Shown here in pieces: positions 54,760 through 63,482 of a DNA stretch of 64,000 bases. Location of the stretch: the NCBI RefSeq assembly GCF_001905125.1, contig NZ_LWLE01000005.1, positions 124,001-188,000 on the forward strand. The letters run 5' to 3'. The translations under genes and the position numbers were made by a program. Each line of letters opens with the position of its first letter. The stretch's first letter is position 1. Under the pieces are notes generated by a model. The model saw nothing but the letters and a program-made list of their open reading frames with translations. It was not told the DNA's origin and searched no databases. Source of the DNA: Streptomyces sp. TSRI0281 (GTDB lineage Bacteria > Actinomycetota > Actinomycetes > Streptomycetales > Streptomycetaceae).

Positions 54760-54954
54760 ATGTCCGCGCTGGACAAGCTCAAGAGGATGCTCAAGGGGCA
54801 CGAGGCCCAGGCAGGCAAGGCCGTCGACAAGGGCGGCGACATGGTCGACGAGAGGACGAAGGGCAAGTACAGCCGGCACGTCGACACCGCCCAGGACAAG
54901 CTCAAGCAGCAGCTCGGAACGGACCGTGACCAGGACGGGCCGCCCCGCACCTGA
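54760..54954 (+). CDS. MT0933-type antitoxin-like small protein
   Basis: 64 residues with GAGGAGGA before the ATG at 54760. The sequence MSALDKLKRMLKGHEAQAGK, then VDERTKGKYSRHVDTAQDKL, matches the MT0933 antitoxin family (Rv0909 of Mycobacterium tuberculosis), short helical proteins rich in Lys, Asp and Gln. In M. tuberculosis the toxin Rv0910 is encoded next to it; here no toxin gene is adjacent. In Streptomyces, such solitary proteins are frequent and may be stress proteins rather than antitoxins. Confidence 0.78.
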   Translation: MSALDKLKRMLKGHEAQAGKAVDKGGDMVDERTKGKYSRHVDTAQDKLKQQLGTDRDQDGPPRT

Positions 54955-55076
54955 CGGCACCGCCCCCGGCCGCACTCCCCGCGTCGGCCGCTGTTCACGT
55001 GTAGCCGCGCGTCGCGTCAGCACGCCGCACCGTCCCACGGCGTTCCGCCGTGGAGGTTCGGCGTGCTGCGTACGCG

Positions 55077-55106
55077 ATCGGCATCGGCATCGGCATCGGC
55101 ATCGGC
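55077..55106. repeat. five tandem copies of ATCGGC
   Basis: The hexamer is perfectly repeated five times about 140 bases before the start of the sigma-factor gene. In that gene's open frame it reads as alternating Ile-Gly, but translation most likely starts later at 55245. A microsatellite in the promoter region could vary in length between strains. Confidence 0.8.
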
Positions 55107-55244
55107 CGATTTCGCCGGGTTCGCAGCCGCTGTCGCGGCAAAGAACGTGGGGTCGTCCGGCGGTTTCTTGTTATTGTCCCGGCCGCACCGCATCTCCCGG
55201 GTGTGGGAAGTGACAGAACAGGACCCCGGAAGAGTGAGCACAGC

Positions 55245-56891
55245 ATGGGCGAGGACTACGGAACGGCGCTGATCAGCGCGGCGCGGAGCGGCGATCAGCG
55301 GGCCAAGGACCGACTCGTCGCGTCGTGTCTGCCGTTGCTGTACAACATCGTCGGCCGTGCGCTGGACGGTCACGCGGACGTCGACGATGTCGTACAGGAG
55401 AGCGTGCTCCGCATGCTGCGTGGCCTTCCCGGTCTGCGTGACCCGGAGAGTTTCCGCTCCTGGCTGGTGGCGATAGCCATGAACGAGATACGTGGGCACT
55501 GGCGGGACCGCTCAACCGGGGCCCTGCCCTCCGACCGCCTGGACGACGCCCACGACCGGGCCGACCCGGGCGCCGACTTCGTCGACCTCACCATCCTGCG
55601 CCTCGGGCTGACCGGACAGCGACGCCAGGTGGCCGAGGCGACACGGTGGCTGGACGAGGACGACCGGGCCCTGCTGTCGCTGTGGTGGCTGGAGACCGCC
55701 GGGCAGCTGTCCCGCGCGGAGGTCGCCGCCGCACTCGAACTCTCCCCGCAGCACACCGCGGTCCGGGTCCAGCGGATGAAGGCCCAGCTGGAGGCGTCCA
55801 GGGTCGTGGTGAGCGCGCTGGCTTCGGACCCGCGCTGCGTGCTGCTGGAGGACATCGTCGGCGAGTGGGACGGGGTGCCCTCGGCCCTCTGGCGCAAGCG
55901 TCTGGCCCGACATGCCCGTGGCTGCACCGTCTGTTCGGGACACGGTTCGGGGCTCGTGCCCGCAGAGGGCCTGCTCGTGGGCCTGGCGCTGGTGCCACCG
56001 GCAGCTTCTGTGACAGGTGTCGCTCCGGAGATGGTTCCCACGGCCGTCGCGCACACGACCGCCCATCCCACGGACACCTCACATCCCACGAACATCTCGC
56101 ATTCCACCGCCGCCTCGCATGCCGGGGCCGCGGTTCATCCGTCCCGGCCCGGACGGGCGGAGCGCAGGCGCGGCCAGGTCCGGCGCCGCCGCCGCAATGG
56201 CGTGGTGGCGGCCGTGGTCGCCGTCGCGGCCCTGGGCACCGGCGGCGGCGCCGTACATCTCTACGCCGGCGACGACGACCACCGGGACCGCAACGACGAC
56301 TCCGTGACGGCCGTCGCACCTGCCGACGATGCCCGTTCCCCGGCACCCGCCCCGACCCCGTCGCACCCGTCGTCCTCGGCACCGCCCTCGCCCACCGCTT
56401 CGCCGTCCCGAACTCCCTCTCGCAGTGCCGAGCCCACCGCGAGCAAGAGCGCCCGGCCCGAGCCGAGTTCGGCGGCTCCCGCGCCGAAACCCGTTCCGCC
56501 GGCCCCACCTTCCGTATCGGAGCAGGTCACCTCACTCGTCAACACCGAACGTGCGAAGGAGGGCTGTGCTCCTGTGCGCGGCAACGGCCTGATGTCCACG
56601 GCCGCGCAGAGGCATTCCGCCGACATGGCGACCCGGGACTACTTCTCGCACACGTCCCCCGACGGCACCGATCCGGGTGATCGGCTCACCGCGGCCGGCT
56701 ACCGCTGGAGCACGTACGGAGAGAACATCGCCAAGGGCCAGCGCACCCCGGCCGATGTGATGAGTTCCTGGATGAACAGTCCGGGGCACCGGGCCAACAT
56801 TCTCAACTGTTCGTTCAAGGAGATCGGCGTCGGGATGCGGAACACCGGGAGCGGGCCGGTGTGGACCCAGAACTTCGGCGCTGCCGGATGA
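55245..56891 (+). CDS. membrane-tethered ECF sigma factor with zinc-finger motif and C-terminal CAP domain
   Basis: 548 residues from the ATG at 55245; the open frame upstream to 55050 is repeat-derived. The ECF sigma region 2 is at about 1-90 (DVDDVVQESVLRMLRGLPGL, FRSWLVAIAMNEIRGHWRD). Region 4 is at about 135-190 (LSRAEVAAALELSPQHTAVRVQRMK without the canonical start). Then comes an anti-sigma-like zinc motif His223-x3-Cys227-x2-Cys230. A basic stretch and one transmembrane helix follow (about 319-340), then a Pro/Ser/Thr-rich spacer (361-422). The last part is a CAP/SCP-PR1 domain (424-548: YFSHTSPDG, YGENIAKGQ, SPGHRANILN). So one chain holds a sigma factor, an apparent inhibitor finger and an extracellular domain. 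Confidence 0.85.
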   Translation: MGEDYGTALISAARSGDQRAKDRLVASCLPLLYNIVGRALDGHADVDDVVQESVLRMLRGLPGLRDPESFRSWLVAIAMNEIRGHWRDRSTGALPSDRLDDAHDRADPGADFVDLTILRLGLTGQRRQVAEATRWLDEDDRALLSLWWLETAGQLSRAEVAAALELSPQHTAVRVQRMKAQLEASRVVVSALASDPRCVLLEDIVGEWDGVPSALWRKRLARHARGCTVCSGHGSGLVPAEGLLVGLALVPPAASVTGVAPEMVPTAVAHTTAHPTDTSHPTNISHSTAASHAGAAVHPSRPGRAERRRGQVRRRRRNGVVAAVVAVAALGTGGGAVHLYAGDDDHRDRNDDSVTAVAPADDARSPAPAPTPSHPSSSAPPSPTASPSRTPSRSAEPTASKSARPEPSSAAPAPKPVPPAPPSVSEQVTSLVNTERAKEGCAPVRGNGLMSTAAQRHSADMATRDYFSHTSPDGTDPGDRLTAAGYRWSTYGENIAKGQRTPADVMSSWMNSPGHRANILNCSFKEIGVGMRNTGSGPVWTQNFGAAG

Positions 56892-57048
56892 GCGGTCAGC
56901 TTGATCGCCCTGCCCTTTCTCAGGACCGGCAGCGCAGCTGTCGGTCCTCGACGGCGCACTCGGGGGCACCGCAGTTCGTGGGAGATGTCGTGGTGTGACT
57001 GAGCATCCGGCGTCGGGCCGTCGGCCGATGGCTCTCTAGGATGTGGCC

Positions 57049-57426
57049 ATGATCGCCGAACTGCAGTGTGTGGTGCTGGACTGCCCGGATCCGAGGGAAC
57101 TCGCGGAGTTCTACGCGGGGGTGCTCGGCGGCACCGTCGACCGGCCGGATGGACGGTGGTCGCTCGACGAGGGGTGGTCGACGCTGCACACGGCGGCCGG
57201 GCCCGTGCTCGCGTTCCAACGGGTCGTGGACCACCGGCCGCCGCGGTGGCCGGATCCCGCGCGGCCCCAGCAGTTCCATCTGGATTTCGCCGTCACGGAT
57301 CTGGACCTGGCCCATGAACGGGTGCTGTCGCTGGGGGCGACCGTGCTCGACGGCGGTCCGGAGAAGCGCGGCTGGCGGATCTACGCCGATCCTGCGGGCC
57401 ATCCGTTCTGCCTGGTACGTCACTGA
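57049..57426 (+). CDS. VOC family protein (glyoxalase/bleomycin-resistance fold)
   Basis: 125 residues from ATG 57049 (an in-frame GTG at 57043 is possible). One complete VOC module pair: VVLDCPDPRELAEFYAGVLGG, then FHLDFAVTDLDLAHERVLSLGA with the metal-type His, and the final IYADPAGHPFCLVRH. This matches the common glyoxalase-like domain (Glyoxalase_6). Function is unknown; members bind or modify small metabolites or antibiotics. The next gene follows on the same strand after 24 bases, so the two may share a transcript. Confidence 0.88.
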   Translation: MIAELQCVVLDCPDPRELAEFYAGVLGGTVDRPDGRWSLDEGWSTLHTAAGPVLAFQRVVDHRPPRWPDPARPQQFHLDFAVTDLDLAHERVLSLGATVLDGGPEKRGWRIYADPAGHPFCLVRH

Positions 57427-57450
57427 CCGGATGCGAAAGAGAGAAGAACG

Positions 57451-57930
57451 ATGAACGCCCCGCAGGTGCGGCACGCCCGCCCGGCCGACCTTCCGGTGGT
57501 CGTCGCCCTGGTGGCCGAGCACGCGGCGTACGAGAGGGCCGCCCCGCCGGCCGCCGCTCTGGGCCACCGGCTGGCCCTGCTCCTCTTCGAGACGCCGTCG
57601 CCCCGGCTGCGGTGCCTGGTGGCGGAATCGCCCGACGGCGAGGTCGTCGGCTACGCCACCTGCGTACCGGAGATCTCCACCTGGGACGGCGCCGAGTACC
57701 TCCACATGGACTGCCTCTTTCTGCGCGACAGCACCCGGGGGCAGGGCCTGGGCGCTCTGCTGATGGACGCCGTGGTCGCCGAGGCGCGCGGGCTCGGCCT
57801 CACGGAGGTCCAGTGGCAGACGCCCTCGTGGAACGAGGGCGCGATCCGCTTCTACGCGCGGCGGCCCGGCGTCCGTTGCCAGGACAAGGTCCGCTACACC
57901 CTGCCGGTCGGTCCTCAGATCACCGGGTGA
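57451..57930 (+). CDS. GNAT family N-acetyltransferase
   Basis: 159 residues. The acetyl-CoA-binding motif A is FLRDSTRGQGLGALLMDAVVAEARGLG (R-x2-G-x-G type), motif B follows in VQWQTPSWNEGAIRFYARRP. The N-terminal region RHARPADLPVVVALVAEHAAYE and AEYLHMDCLFL fit spermidine/diamine-type acetyltransferases of the same size. Substrate unknown. Its last 11 bases overlap the 3' end of the convergent gene at 57920. Confidence 0.9.
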   Translation: MNAPQVRHARPADLPVVVALVAEHAAYERAAPPAAALGHRLALLLFETPSPRLRCLVAESPDGEVVGYATCVPEISTWDGAEYLHMDCLFLRDSTRGQGLGALLMDAVVAEARGLGLTEVQWQTPSWNEGAIRFYARRPGVRCQDKVRYTLPVGPQITG

Positions 57931-58261
57931 GCAGGGTGAGCGCGGTGCAGGCGCCGATCACCGCGCTCACGGCCAGGCCGGAAGCGGCCACGCAGCGCGC
58001 CCTGAGCTGCTCGTAGCGCTCGGTGTATTCACCGCGCAGCTCGGCGGCCCGGCCGCTGACACGCGTCAGGGATTCCCGGCAGAGCGTCATCCGGTCCATG
58101 AGGTAGACGCGCTCCACGTCCTCGCGCTGCGCCGTGGTGAGCCAGGGCAGTTGGCCGGTGAAGCGGCGGGCTTCCCGGCGGGCCTCCTCGACCTCGGCGT
58201 TCCACAGCAGATAGCCCTCCATCTGGGCCAGTCCCCGGGCGCTGTCCTTGTCGCGTTCCAC
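57920..58261 (-). CDS. small helical protein with C-terminal membrane anchor, downstream of ctaD
   Basis: 113 residues from GTG 58261, with AGGAG six bases upstream. Mostly alpha-helical and charged (EVEEARREARRFTGQLPWL, REDVERVYLMDRMTLCRESL), ending in a single hydrophobic segment AVSAVIGACTALTLL. It is transcribed with the cytochrome oxidase subunit I gene (45-base gap). I recognise no named family. It could be a small tail-anchored accessory protein of the oxidase. An alternative is an unrelated conserved protein. Confidence 0.72.
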   Translation of the reverse strand: MERDKDSARGLAQMEGYLLWNAEVEEARREARRFTGQLPWLTTAQREDVERVYLMDRMTLCRESLTRVSGRAAELRGEYTERYEQLRARCVAASGLAVSAVIGACTALTLLTR

Positions 58262-58306
58262 CAGTGCTCCTCTCGTCGGGCTGTCCCGGTCCGGGCGGCC
58301 GCCCCC

Positions 58307-60037
58307 TCATGCCTGCTTGTCCCCCGGCGCCACGGCCACGGAGGCGGCGGGGCTGTTGGCGGCATCGTCGAGCGCGCGGACCGTGGGGTGGTGCAGGTCG
58401 AACGCCGGGGATTCGGAACGGATCCGCGGCAGGGTGACGAAGTTGTGCCGCGGGGGCGGGCAGGACGTGGCCCACTCCAGCGAACGGCCGTACCCCCACG
58501 GGTCGTCGACCTCGACCTTCTTGCCGTATTTGGCCGTCTTCCAGACGTTGTAGAAGAACGGCAGCATCGACAGGCCGAGCAGGAACGAGGAGATCGTCGA
58601 GATCGTGTTCAGCGCGGTGAAGCCGTCGGCCGCGAGATAGTCCGCGTATCGACGCGGCATTCCCTCGGCACCGAGCCAGTGCTGCACCAGGAACGTGCCG
58701 TGGAAGCCCACGAACAGCGTCCAGAAGGTCACCTTCCCGAGCCGCTCGTCCAGAATCTTGCCCGTGAACTTCGGCCACCAGAAGTGGAATCCGGCGAACA
58801 TCGCGAAGACCACGGTGCCGAATACCACGTAGTGGAAGTGCGCGACGACGAAGTACGAGTCGGAGACGTGGAAGTCCATCGGGGGCGAGGCCAGGATGAC
58901 GCCGGTCAGACCACCGAAGAGGAAGGTGACGAGAAATCCGATGGACCAGAGCATCGGTGTCTCGAAGGACAACGAACCCTTCCACATCGTGCCGATCCAG
59001 TTGAAGAACTTCACACCGGTCGGTACCGCGATCAGGAAGGTCATGAAGGAGAAGAACGGCAGCAGCACACCACCGGTGACGTACATGTGGTGGGCCCACA
59101 CGGTCGCCGAAAGTCCCGCGATGGCGATCGTCGCGGAGATCAGGCCGATATAGCCGAAGATCGGTTTACGACTGAACACCGGAATGATCTCGCTGACGAT
59201 GCCGAAGAACGGCAGGGCGATGATGTACACCTCCGGGTGACCGAAGAACCAGAAGAGGTGCTGCCAGAGCAACGCGCCGCCGTTGGCCGCGTCGAAGACA
59301 TGCGCGCCGAATTTGCGGTCCGCCTCCAGCGCCAGCAGCGCGGCGGCGAGGACGGGGAAGGCCAGCAGGACCAGAACACCGGTCAGCAGGACGTTCCAGA
59401 CGAAGATCGGCATGCGGAACATCGTCATGCCGGGTGCGCGCATGCAGATGATCGTGGTGATGAAGTTGACCGAACCGAGGATCGTGCCGAATCCGGAGAA
59501 CGCCAGACCCATGATCCACATGTCGCCGCCGATGCCCGGCGAGCGGACCGCGTCGGTGAGCGGGGAGTAGGCGAACCAGCCGAAGTCGGCGGCACCCTGC
59601 GGGGTGAGGAAGCCGGCCACCGCGATGATCGAGCCGAAGAGGTACAGCCAGTACGCGAACATGTTCAGCCGCGGGAACGCCACATCGGGCGCACCGATCT
59701 GGATCGGCATGATCCAGTTCGTGAATCCGGCGAACAGCGGTGTCGCGAACATCAGCAGCATGACCGTGCCGTGCATCGTGAACGCCTGGTTGAACTGTTC
59801 ATTGGAGAGAATCTGTGTGCCGGGACGGGCCAGCTCGGCGCGCATGAAGAGCGCCATCAGTCCGCCGACGCAGAAGAAGGCGAACGACGTGACCAGGTAG
59901 AGCGTGCCGATCGTCTTGTGGTCGGTGGTGGTCAGCCACGTGATGACGACATTCCCCGGTTCCTTGCGCCGCACCGGCAATTCGTCCTGGTAGGCGACAT
60001 CGGCTTCCACCGGTTGTGAGGTGTCCCTCGTCGTCAC
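58307..60037 (-). CDS. ctaD: cytochrome c oxidase subunit I
   Basis: 576 residues from GTG 60037, preceded by AAGGAG; an in-frame ATG far upstream lacks support. About 12 helices with the haem and copper ligands: His in [12 protein letters not shown] (low-spin haem), [17 protein letters not shown] (CuB His and cross-linked Tyr), WAHHMYVTG (CuB His pair), and HFHYVVFG (haem a3 and a His). It is the full-length actinobacterial form. Subunits II, III and the cytochrome bc genes normally adjacent are absent, so it is a stand-alone paralogue outside the main cluster. It presumably replaces or supplements the housekeeping CtaD under particular conditions. Confidence 0.95.
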   Translation of the reverse strand: MTTRDTSQPVEADVAYQDELPVRRKEPGNVVITWLTTTDHKTIGTLYLVTSFAFFCVGGLMALFMRAELARPGTQILSNEQFNQAFTMHGTVMLLMFATPLFAGFTNWIMPIQIGAPDVAFPRLNMFAYWLYLFGSIIAVAGFLTPQGAADFGWFAYSPLTDAVRSPGIGGDMWIMGLAFSGFGTILGSVNFITTIICMRAPGMTMFRMPIFVWNVLLTGVLVLLAFPVLAAALLALEADRKFGAHVFDAANGGALLWQHLFWFFGHPEVYIIALPFFGIVSEIIPVFSRKPIFGYIGLISATIAIAGLSATVWAHHMYVTGGVLLPFFSFMTFLIAVPTGVKFFNWIGTMWKGSLSFETPMLWSIGFLVTFLFGGLTGVILASPPMDFHVSDSYFVVAHFHYVVFGTVVFAMFAGFHFWWPKFTGKILDERLGKVTFWTLFVGFHGTFLVQHWLGAEGMPRRYADYLAADGFTALNTISTISSFLLGLSMLPFFYNVWKTAKYGKKVEVDDPWGYGRSLEWATSCPPPRHNFVTLPRIRSESPAFDLHHPTVRALDDAANSPAASVAVAPGDKQA

Positions 60038-60251
60038 TGCGACGCTCCTTCGGTCGACGGCCGGTTGCGGACTCGGCGACCAGAATGGACCCGTTGCGAT
60101 CGGTGCGGTGGGACATCTCTCCCAGCACTGCGCGAGCGCGCACGAAGGACACTCAAATGGCCCACAGGACATGACGCACGCAGGCCGTCCGGAGCGCCGG
60201 GCGTCCGGTACGGCCGTCGAGCGTTCTACGGGAGCGCGGTTCGGGCGCTCG

Positions 60252-61042
60252 TCAGCGCAGATCGAAGACGAGGCGCCCGGAGACCTTGCCGCTCAGGACC
60301 TCCTCGATCGAGCTGTTGATGTCGCCGAGGCCGCGGGTCTCCCGGACGCCCCTGGTGCGGCCGAGGCGGTGCAGTTGGAACACCTCGGCAAGGTCCTCGC
60401 GGGTGCCGACGATCGAGCCGACGACCTTGGTGCCGTTCAGCACCGTGTCGAAGACGGGGAGTTCGAGCTTCCCCTCGGCAGGGAGTGCCACCAGCACGAG
60501 GGTTCCCCCTCGGCGCAGCGCACCGTAGGCCGCGCCGAACGAGTCGTTGCTCACGGCCAGGGAGATCGCCGCGTCCGCGCCGCCGAGTCTGCGGGTCTCC
60601 TCGGCCACGTCCTGCACACGTGCGTCGATGACATGGTCGGCGCCCAGTTCCTCGGCGAGCGCCAGCTTCTCGTCCGTGACGTCGACCGCGATGGTCTCGG
60701 CGCCGAAGATCCGCGCGTACTGGAGGGCCAGGTGTCCCGGTCCACCGATCCCGGAGATCAGGGCACGGGTGCCGGGGCGGGCACCGGACAGCTTCACCGC
60801 CTTGTAGGTGGTGACACCGGCACAGGTCAGCGGTGCGGCGTCGAGCGGATCGATGCCCTCGTGGCCGGGCGCGAACGGTGGGCTCGGCTTGACGGCCAGT
60901 CCCCGCGGGCGGCGTGGATGTCGGTGTGGCAGAGCCCTGAAGTCTCCATCCGCACCAGTACCTGGTGGCCTGCCGGAGTGGGTACCGGCCGGTCCTCCAC
61001 GGTCAGCGGTTCGGTGAAGCTGCGGACTACGGCGGCTCTCAT
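60252..61042 (-). pseudogene. zinc alcohol dehydrogenase gene with deletion and frameshift
   Basis: The start MRAAVVRSFTEPLTVEDRP and SGLCHTDIHAARGDWP match the N-terminus of AdhP-type alcohol dehydrogenases. After this one base is missing (frame shift near 60898), and VKPSPPFAPGHEG continues in the next frame. GHEG is then joined directly to IDPLDAAPLTCAGVTTYKAV, leaving out roughly 77 residues, including the four-Cys structural zinc lobe. The rest (ALISGIGGPGHLALQYARIF, DVAEETRRLGG, REDLAEVFQL) is complete to the end. The product cannot be a normal enzyme. This is a clear decayed gene. Confidence 0.88.
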
Positions 61043-61246
61043 GGGGACATCCCTCCGCTTCACCCGGGCGCGGGACACGCGTCGAGGACGCGGGCACGCC
61101 GGGACATGGTGAACAGAAGCCTCAGGACAGACTATTTCGCTCGGCCAGTGTTCGCTTCCCGAGAGGTGTCCGCCCGGCCCCCATGCCCTCGGCGCACACA
61201 CGTGAGGAGCATCCCGGCGGCGCACCCGCGGGACGACGCGTCCCGG

Positions 61247-61798
61247 CTACCCGGCCGCCCAGTCACGCATCTCCTTGGCCGAGGCGAAATCGGCCACGTC
61301 CTTGTCCAATGGTTGGTCGGTGTACTGATGGATGCGCCACGATGCCTCGATACGCGGTTTGCCGCGGGTGACGAAGTCGGCGATCCACAACCCGTCACCC
61401 GCGTACGAGGTCGTGTCGTACTGCAGCCAGAACGAGCGGTTGCAGTACAGCAGGACGCGGTGGTGGGGCCTCAGGCGTTTCACCTCACGGATGAAGCTGT
61501 CCTTCTCCGCATTGCTCGCGCGGGTGCCGTCGCCGGTCTCCTCCCAGTCGACGGCGAGCAGCTCACCGGCCTTCTCGGGCGCCTTGCTCAGGAAGTACTC
61601 GGCCTGCTCCGGCACGTTCCCCGGCCACAGGAAGTGGTAGAAGCCGACGACGCATTCGGCGTCCCTCGCACGCTTGACCTGGTCACCCAGGGCCGGATTG
61701 ACGTACGAGCGGCCCTCTGTGGCCTTGATGAACACGAAATCGAGACCGTCCGTTTCGAAGGACGACTGATACGCGCTGACATCGACGCCGTGCAGCAT
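61247..61798 (-). CDS. glycoside hydrolase family 25 protein (muramidase-like)
   Basis: 183 residues from an ATG preceded by GGAGG. The family landmarks are HGVDVSAYQ with the first catalytic Asp, FVFIKATEGRSYVNPAL, GFYHFLWPGN, LLAVDWEETGDG (catalytic Glu of the Asp-x-Glu type) and WIADFVTRGKPRIEASWRIHQYTD. This is a single GH25 domain, without signal peptide, cell-wall-binding domain or holin. It should cleave the MurNAc-GlcNAc bond, but lacking an export signal it may act as a phage-like or toxin-associated lysozyme or be released by lysis. No phage genes are nearby. Confidence 0.87.
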   Translation of the reverse strand: MLHGVDVSAYQSSFETDGLDFVFIKATEGRSYVNPALGDQVKRARDAECVVGFYHFLWPGNVPEQAEYFLSKAPEKAGELLAVDWEETGDGTRASNAEKDSFIREVKRLRPHHRVLLYCNRSFWLQYDTTSYAGDGLWIADFVTRGKPRIEASWRIHQYTDQPLDKDVADFASAKEMRDWAAG

Positions 61799-62038
61799 GG
61801 ATACCGCCTCCAAGTGGGGCTTCGAGGTTCCGGTTGTTGCCCTGGTATGTGCCCGCCGATGTCCCGCCCCATCCGCACCGGCAAGGGGGAACCGATCAGC
61901 CACCGTAGGGACTTCTGTTCGGATCAAGCCGAGCCCGGCCCACATCGAAGGCACACGGAATAGTGCTCGCCGGTGCGCAGTTGGTGATGCGACGAGACCA
62001 CTTTCTCCTCACGCAGTCAGCATCGGAAGGTCGGACCC

Positions 62039-62698
62039 ATGAAGATCGGCATCATCGGAGCGGGCAACATCGGCGGCAACCTGACCCGGCGGCTCACCGC
62101 TCTCGGGCATGAGGTGTCCGTGGCCAATTCGCGTGGCCCGCAGACACTGGCGGCGCTCGCCGAGGAAACCGGCGCCACCCCGGTCCACGCGTCCGAGGCG
62201 GCCAAGGGCGCCCAGGTCGTCGTGGTGACCGTCCCCCTCAAGGCCGTGCCCGACCTGCCCTCGGGGTTCCTCGACGGCGCGGCACCGGGCGCCGCGGTCA
62301 TCGACACCGGCAACTACTACCCGCAGCAGCGTGACGGCAGGATCGCCGCCATCGAGGACGGACTGTCCGAGAGCCGGTGGACCGAGCAGCAGATCGGCCA
62401 CCCGGTGATCAAGGCCTTCAACGGCACGTACGCCCAGGACATCCTGGACCGGGGCCGTCCGCAGGGCAGCCCCGGCCGCCAGGCGCTGCCGGTCGCCGGT
62501 GACGACGCGGCGGCCAAGCGGGCCGTGCGCGACCTCATCGACGAGCTGGGCTTCGACACGGTGGACGCGGGCGGGCTGGACGAGTCGTGGCGCCAGCAGC
62601 CCGGCACACCCGTCTACGGGAGCCAGGGCGATGTCGACACCATCGTGAAGGCGCTGGCCGAGGCTTCGCCGGAACGTACCGCGGAGTGGCGCGCCTGA
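62039..62698 (+). CDS. NADPH-dependent F420 reductase-like NAD(P)-binding protein
   Basis: 219 residues with GGAAGG nine bases before the ATG. The N-terminus MKIGIIGAGNIGGNLTRRL is the Rossmann loop of the F420_oxidored family, followed by VANSRGPQTLAAL and VVVVTVPLKAVPDLP. The C-terminal part (QIGHPVIKAFNGTYAQDIL, LPVAGDDAAAKRAVRDLIDELGFDTVDAG) matches NADP-dependent F420 reductases and related 'adhesin' mis-named proteins. Such proteins transfer hydride between NADPH and F420 or act on small substrates. A very strong terminator follows. Confidence 0.88.
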   Translation: MKIGIIGAGNIGGNLTRRLTALGHEVSVANSRGPQTLAALAEETGATPVHASEAAKGAQVVVVTVPLKAVPDLPSGFLDGAAPGAAVIDTGNYYPQQRDGRIAAIEDGLSESRWTEQQIGHPVIKAFNGTYAQDILDRGRPQGSPGRQALPVAGDDAAAKRAVRDLIDELGFDTVDAGGLDESWRQQPGTPVYGSQGDVDTIVKALAEASPERTAEWRA

Positions 62699-62724
62699 TT
62701 CCGCAGGACGCGAGCTGCCCGTGA

Positions 62725-62769
62725 GGAAGCCCCGCCGTGGTGCGCCGGCCCGGCCACGGCGGGGCCTCC
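62725..62769 (+). terminator. terminator after the F420-reductase-like gene
   Basis: 62725-62740 pairs with 62754-62769 at 15 of 16 positions (core CCCCGCCGTGG and CCACGGCGGGG) over a 13-base loop. It lies about 25 bases after the stop codon. Confidence 0.8.
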
Positions 62770-62827
62770 AGGGCGTCCCGCCCCCGCCCGCGCACAGAAT
62801 TGCGCCCTCCGCACAACCGAATGAAAC

Positions 62828-62839
62828 TACTCGCGAGTA
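62828..62839. promoter_or_regulatory. TACTCGCGAGTA palindrome before the SRPBCC gene
   Basis: A perfect 12-bp palindrome lies about 85 bases before the SRPBCC start in the only AT-richer part of the gap. It resembles TetR-type operators. No regulator gene is adjacent. Confidence 0.45.
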
Positions 62840-62923
62840 AGGTGTGCGGCCCGGGGCGTCGGCCCCACGGTCCGTCCGGCCCCCGGTGGTGGACCGGGAC
62901 GGCCGTGGACAAGGAGTCGCCCC

Positions 62924-63433
62924 ATGCCCCGCACCATGTCCGTGTCGGACAGCATCGTCGTCGACGCCGCTCCGGCGGACGTGTACGAACAACTCAGCGA
63001 TCCCACCGCGATGGGACGCTGGAGCCCGGAGAACCAGGGAGCGACGGTACGCGGCGAACGGCGCGGCGCGTACGTCGGCATGGTCTTCGACGGTCGCAAC
63101 AAGCGCGGCGCGGTGCGCTGGACGACCAGGTGCACGGTGACCGCCGCCGACCCCGGTGAGCGCTTCGCCTTCCATGTCCACGCGATAGGCGCCCGGCAGC
63201 CGCGGCTACCCGGAGCGATCGCCACCTGGGAGTACCGCTTCGAGGCGGTGGACGGGTCCACCCGGGTCACCGAGACCTGGACCGACGACCGGCGCGCATG
63301 GCCGGACTTCCTGGCCAACGGCTTCGACCGGATCGCGACGCGGGGGCACACGTTCGCGGAGTTCCAGCGCCGCAACATCCGTACCACTCTGGAGCGCCTG
63401 AAGTCGGCACTGGAAGCCGGTGAGACCTCCTGA
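62924..63433 (+). CDS. SRPBCC (START-like) family protein
   Basis: 169 residues. The ATG at 62924 follows AAGGAG; a second ATG at residue 5 is in frame. The polyketide cyclase/dehydrase-type pattern is clear: SDSIVVDAAPADVYEQLSDP, GRWSPENQGATV, ATWEYRFEAVDGSTRVTETW and a long C-terminal helix RRNIRTTLERLKSALEAG. These proteins bind hydrophobic ligands in a helix-grip cavity. It is probably a polyketide-type or lipid-binding protein. No partner gene is adjacent. Confidence 0.9.
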   Translation: MPRTMSVSDSIVVDAAPADVYEQLSDPTAMGRWSPENQGATVRGERRGAYVGMVFDGRNKRGAVRWTTRCTVTAADPGERFAFHVHAIGARQPRLPGAIATWEYRFEAVDGSTRVTETWTDDRRAWPDFLANGFDRIATRGHTFAEFQRRNIRTTLERLKSALEAGETS

Positions 63434-63460
63434 GAGGTGCCCTCGCTCCTGGCGGGACAC

Positions 63461-63478
63461 CGTGCCGGGCCCGGCACG
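63461..63478. terminator. palindromic terminator between convergent genes
   Basis: CGTGCCGGGCCCGGCACG is a perfect 18-bp palindrome in the 49-base gap between the convergent SRPBCC and pentapeptide-repeat genes, suited to ending both transcripts. Confidence 0.6.
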
Positions 63479-63482
63479 CGGG

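Noticed and set aside
61247..61798. GH25 protein as part of a prophage lysis cassette
   Set aside because: No holin, tail or other phage genes are nearby.
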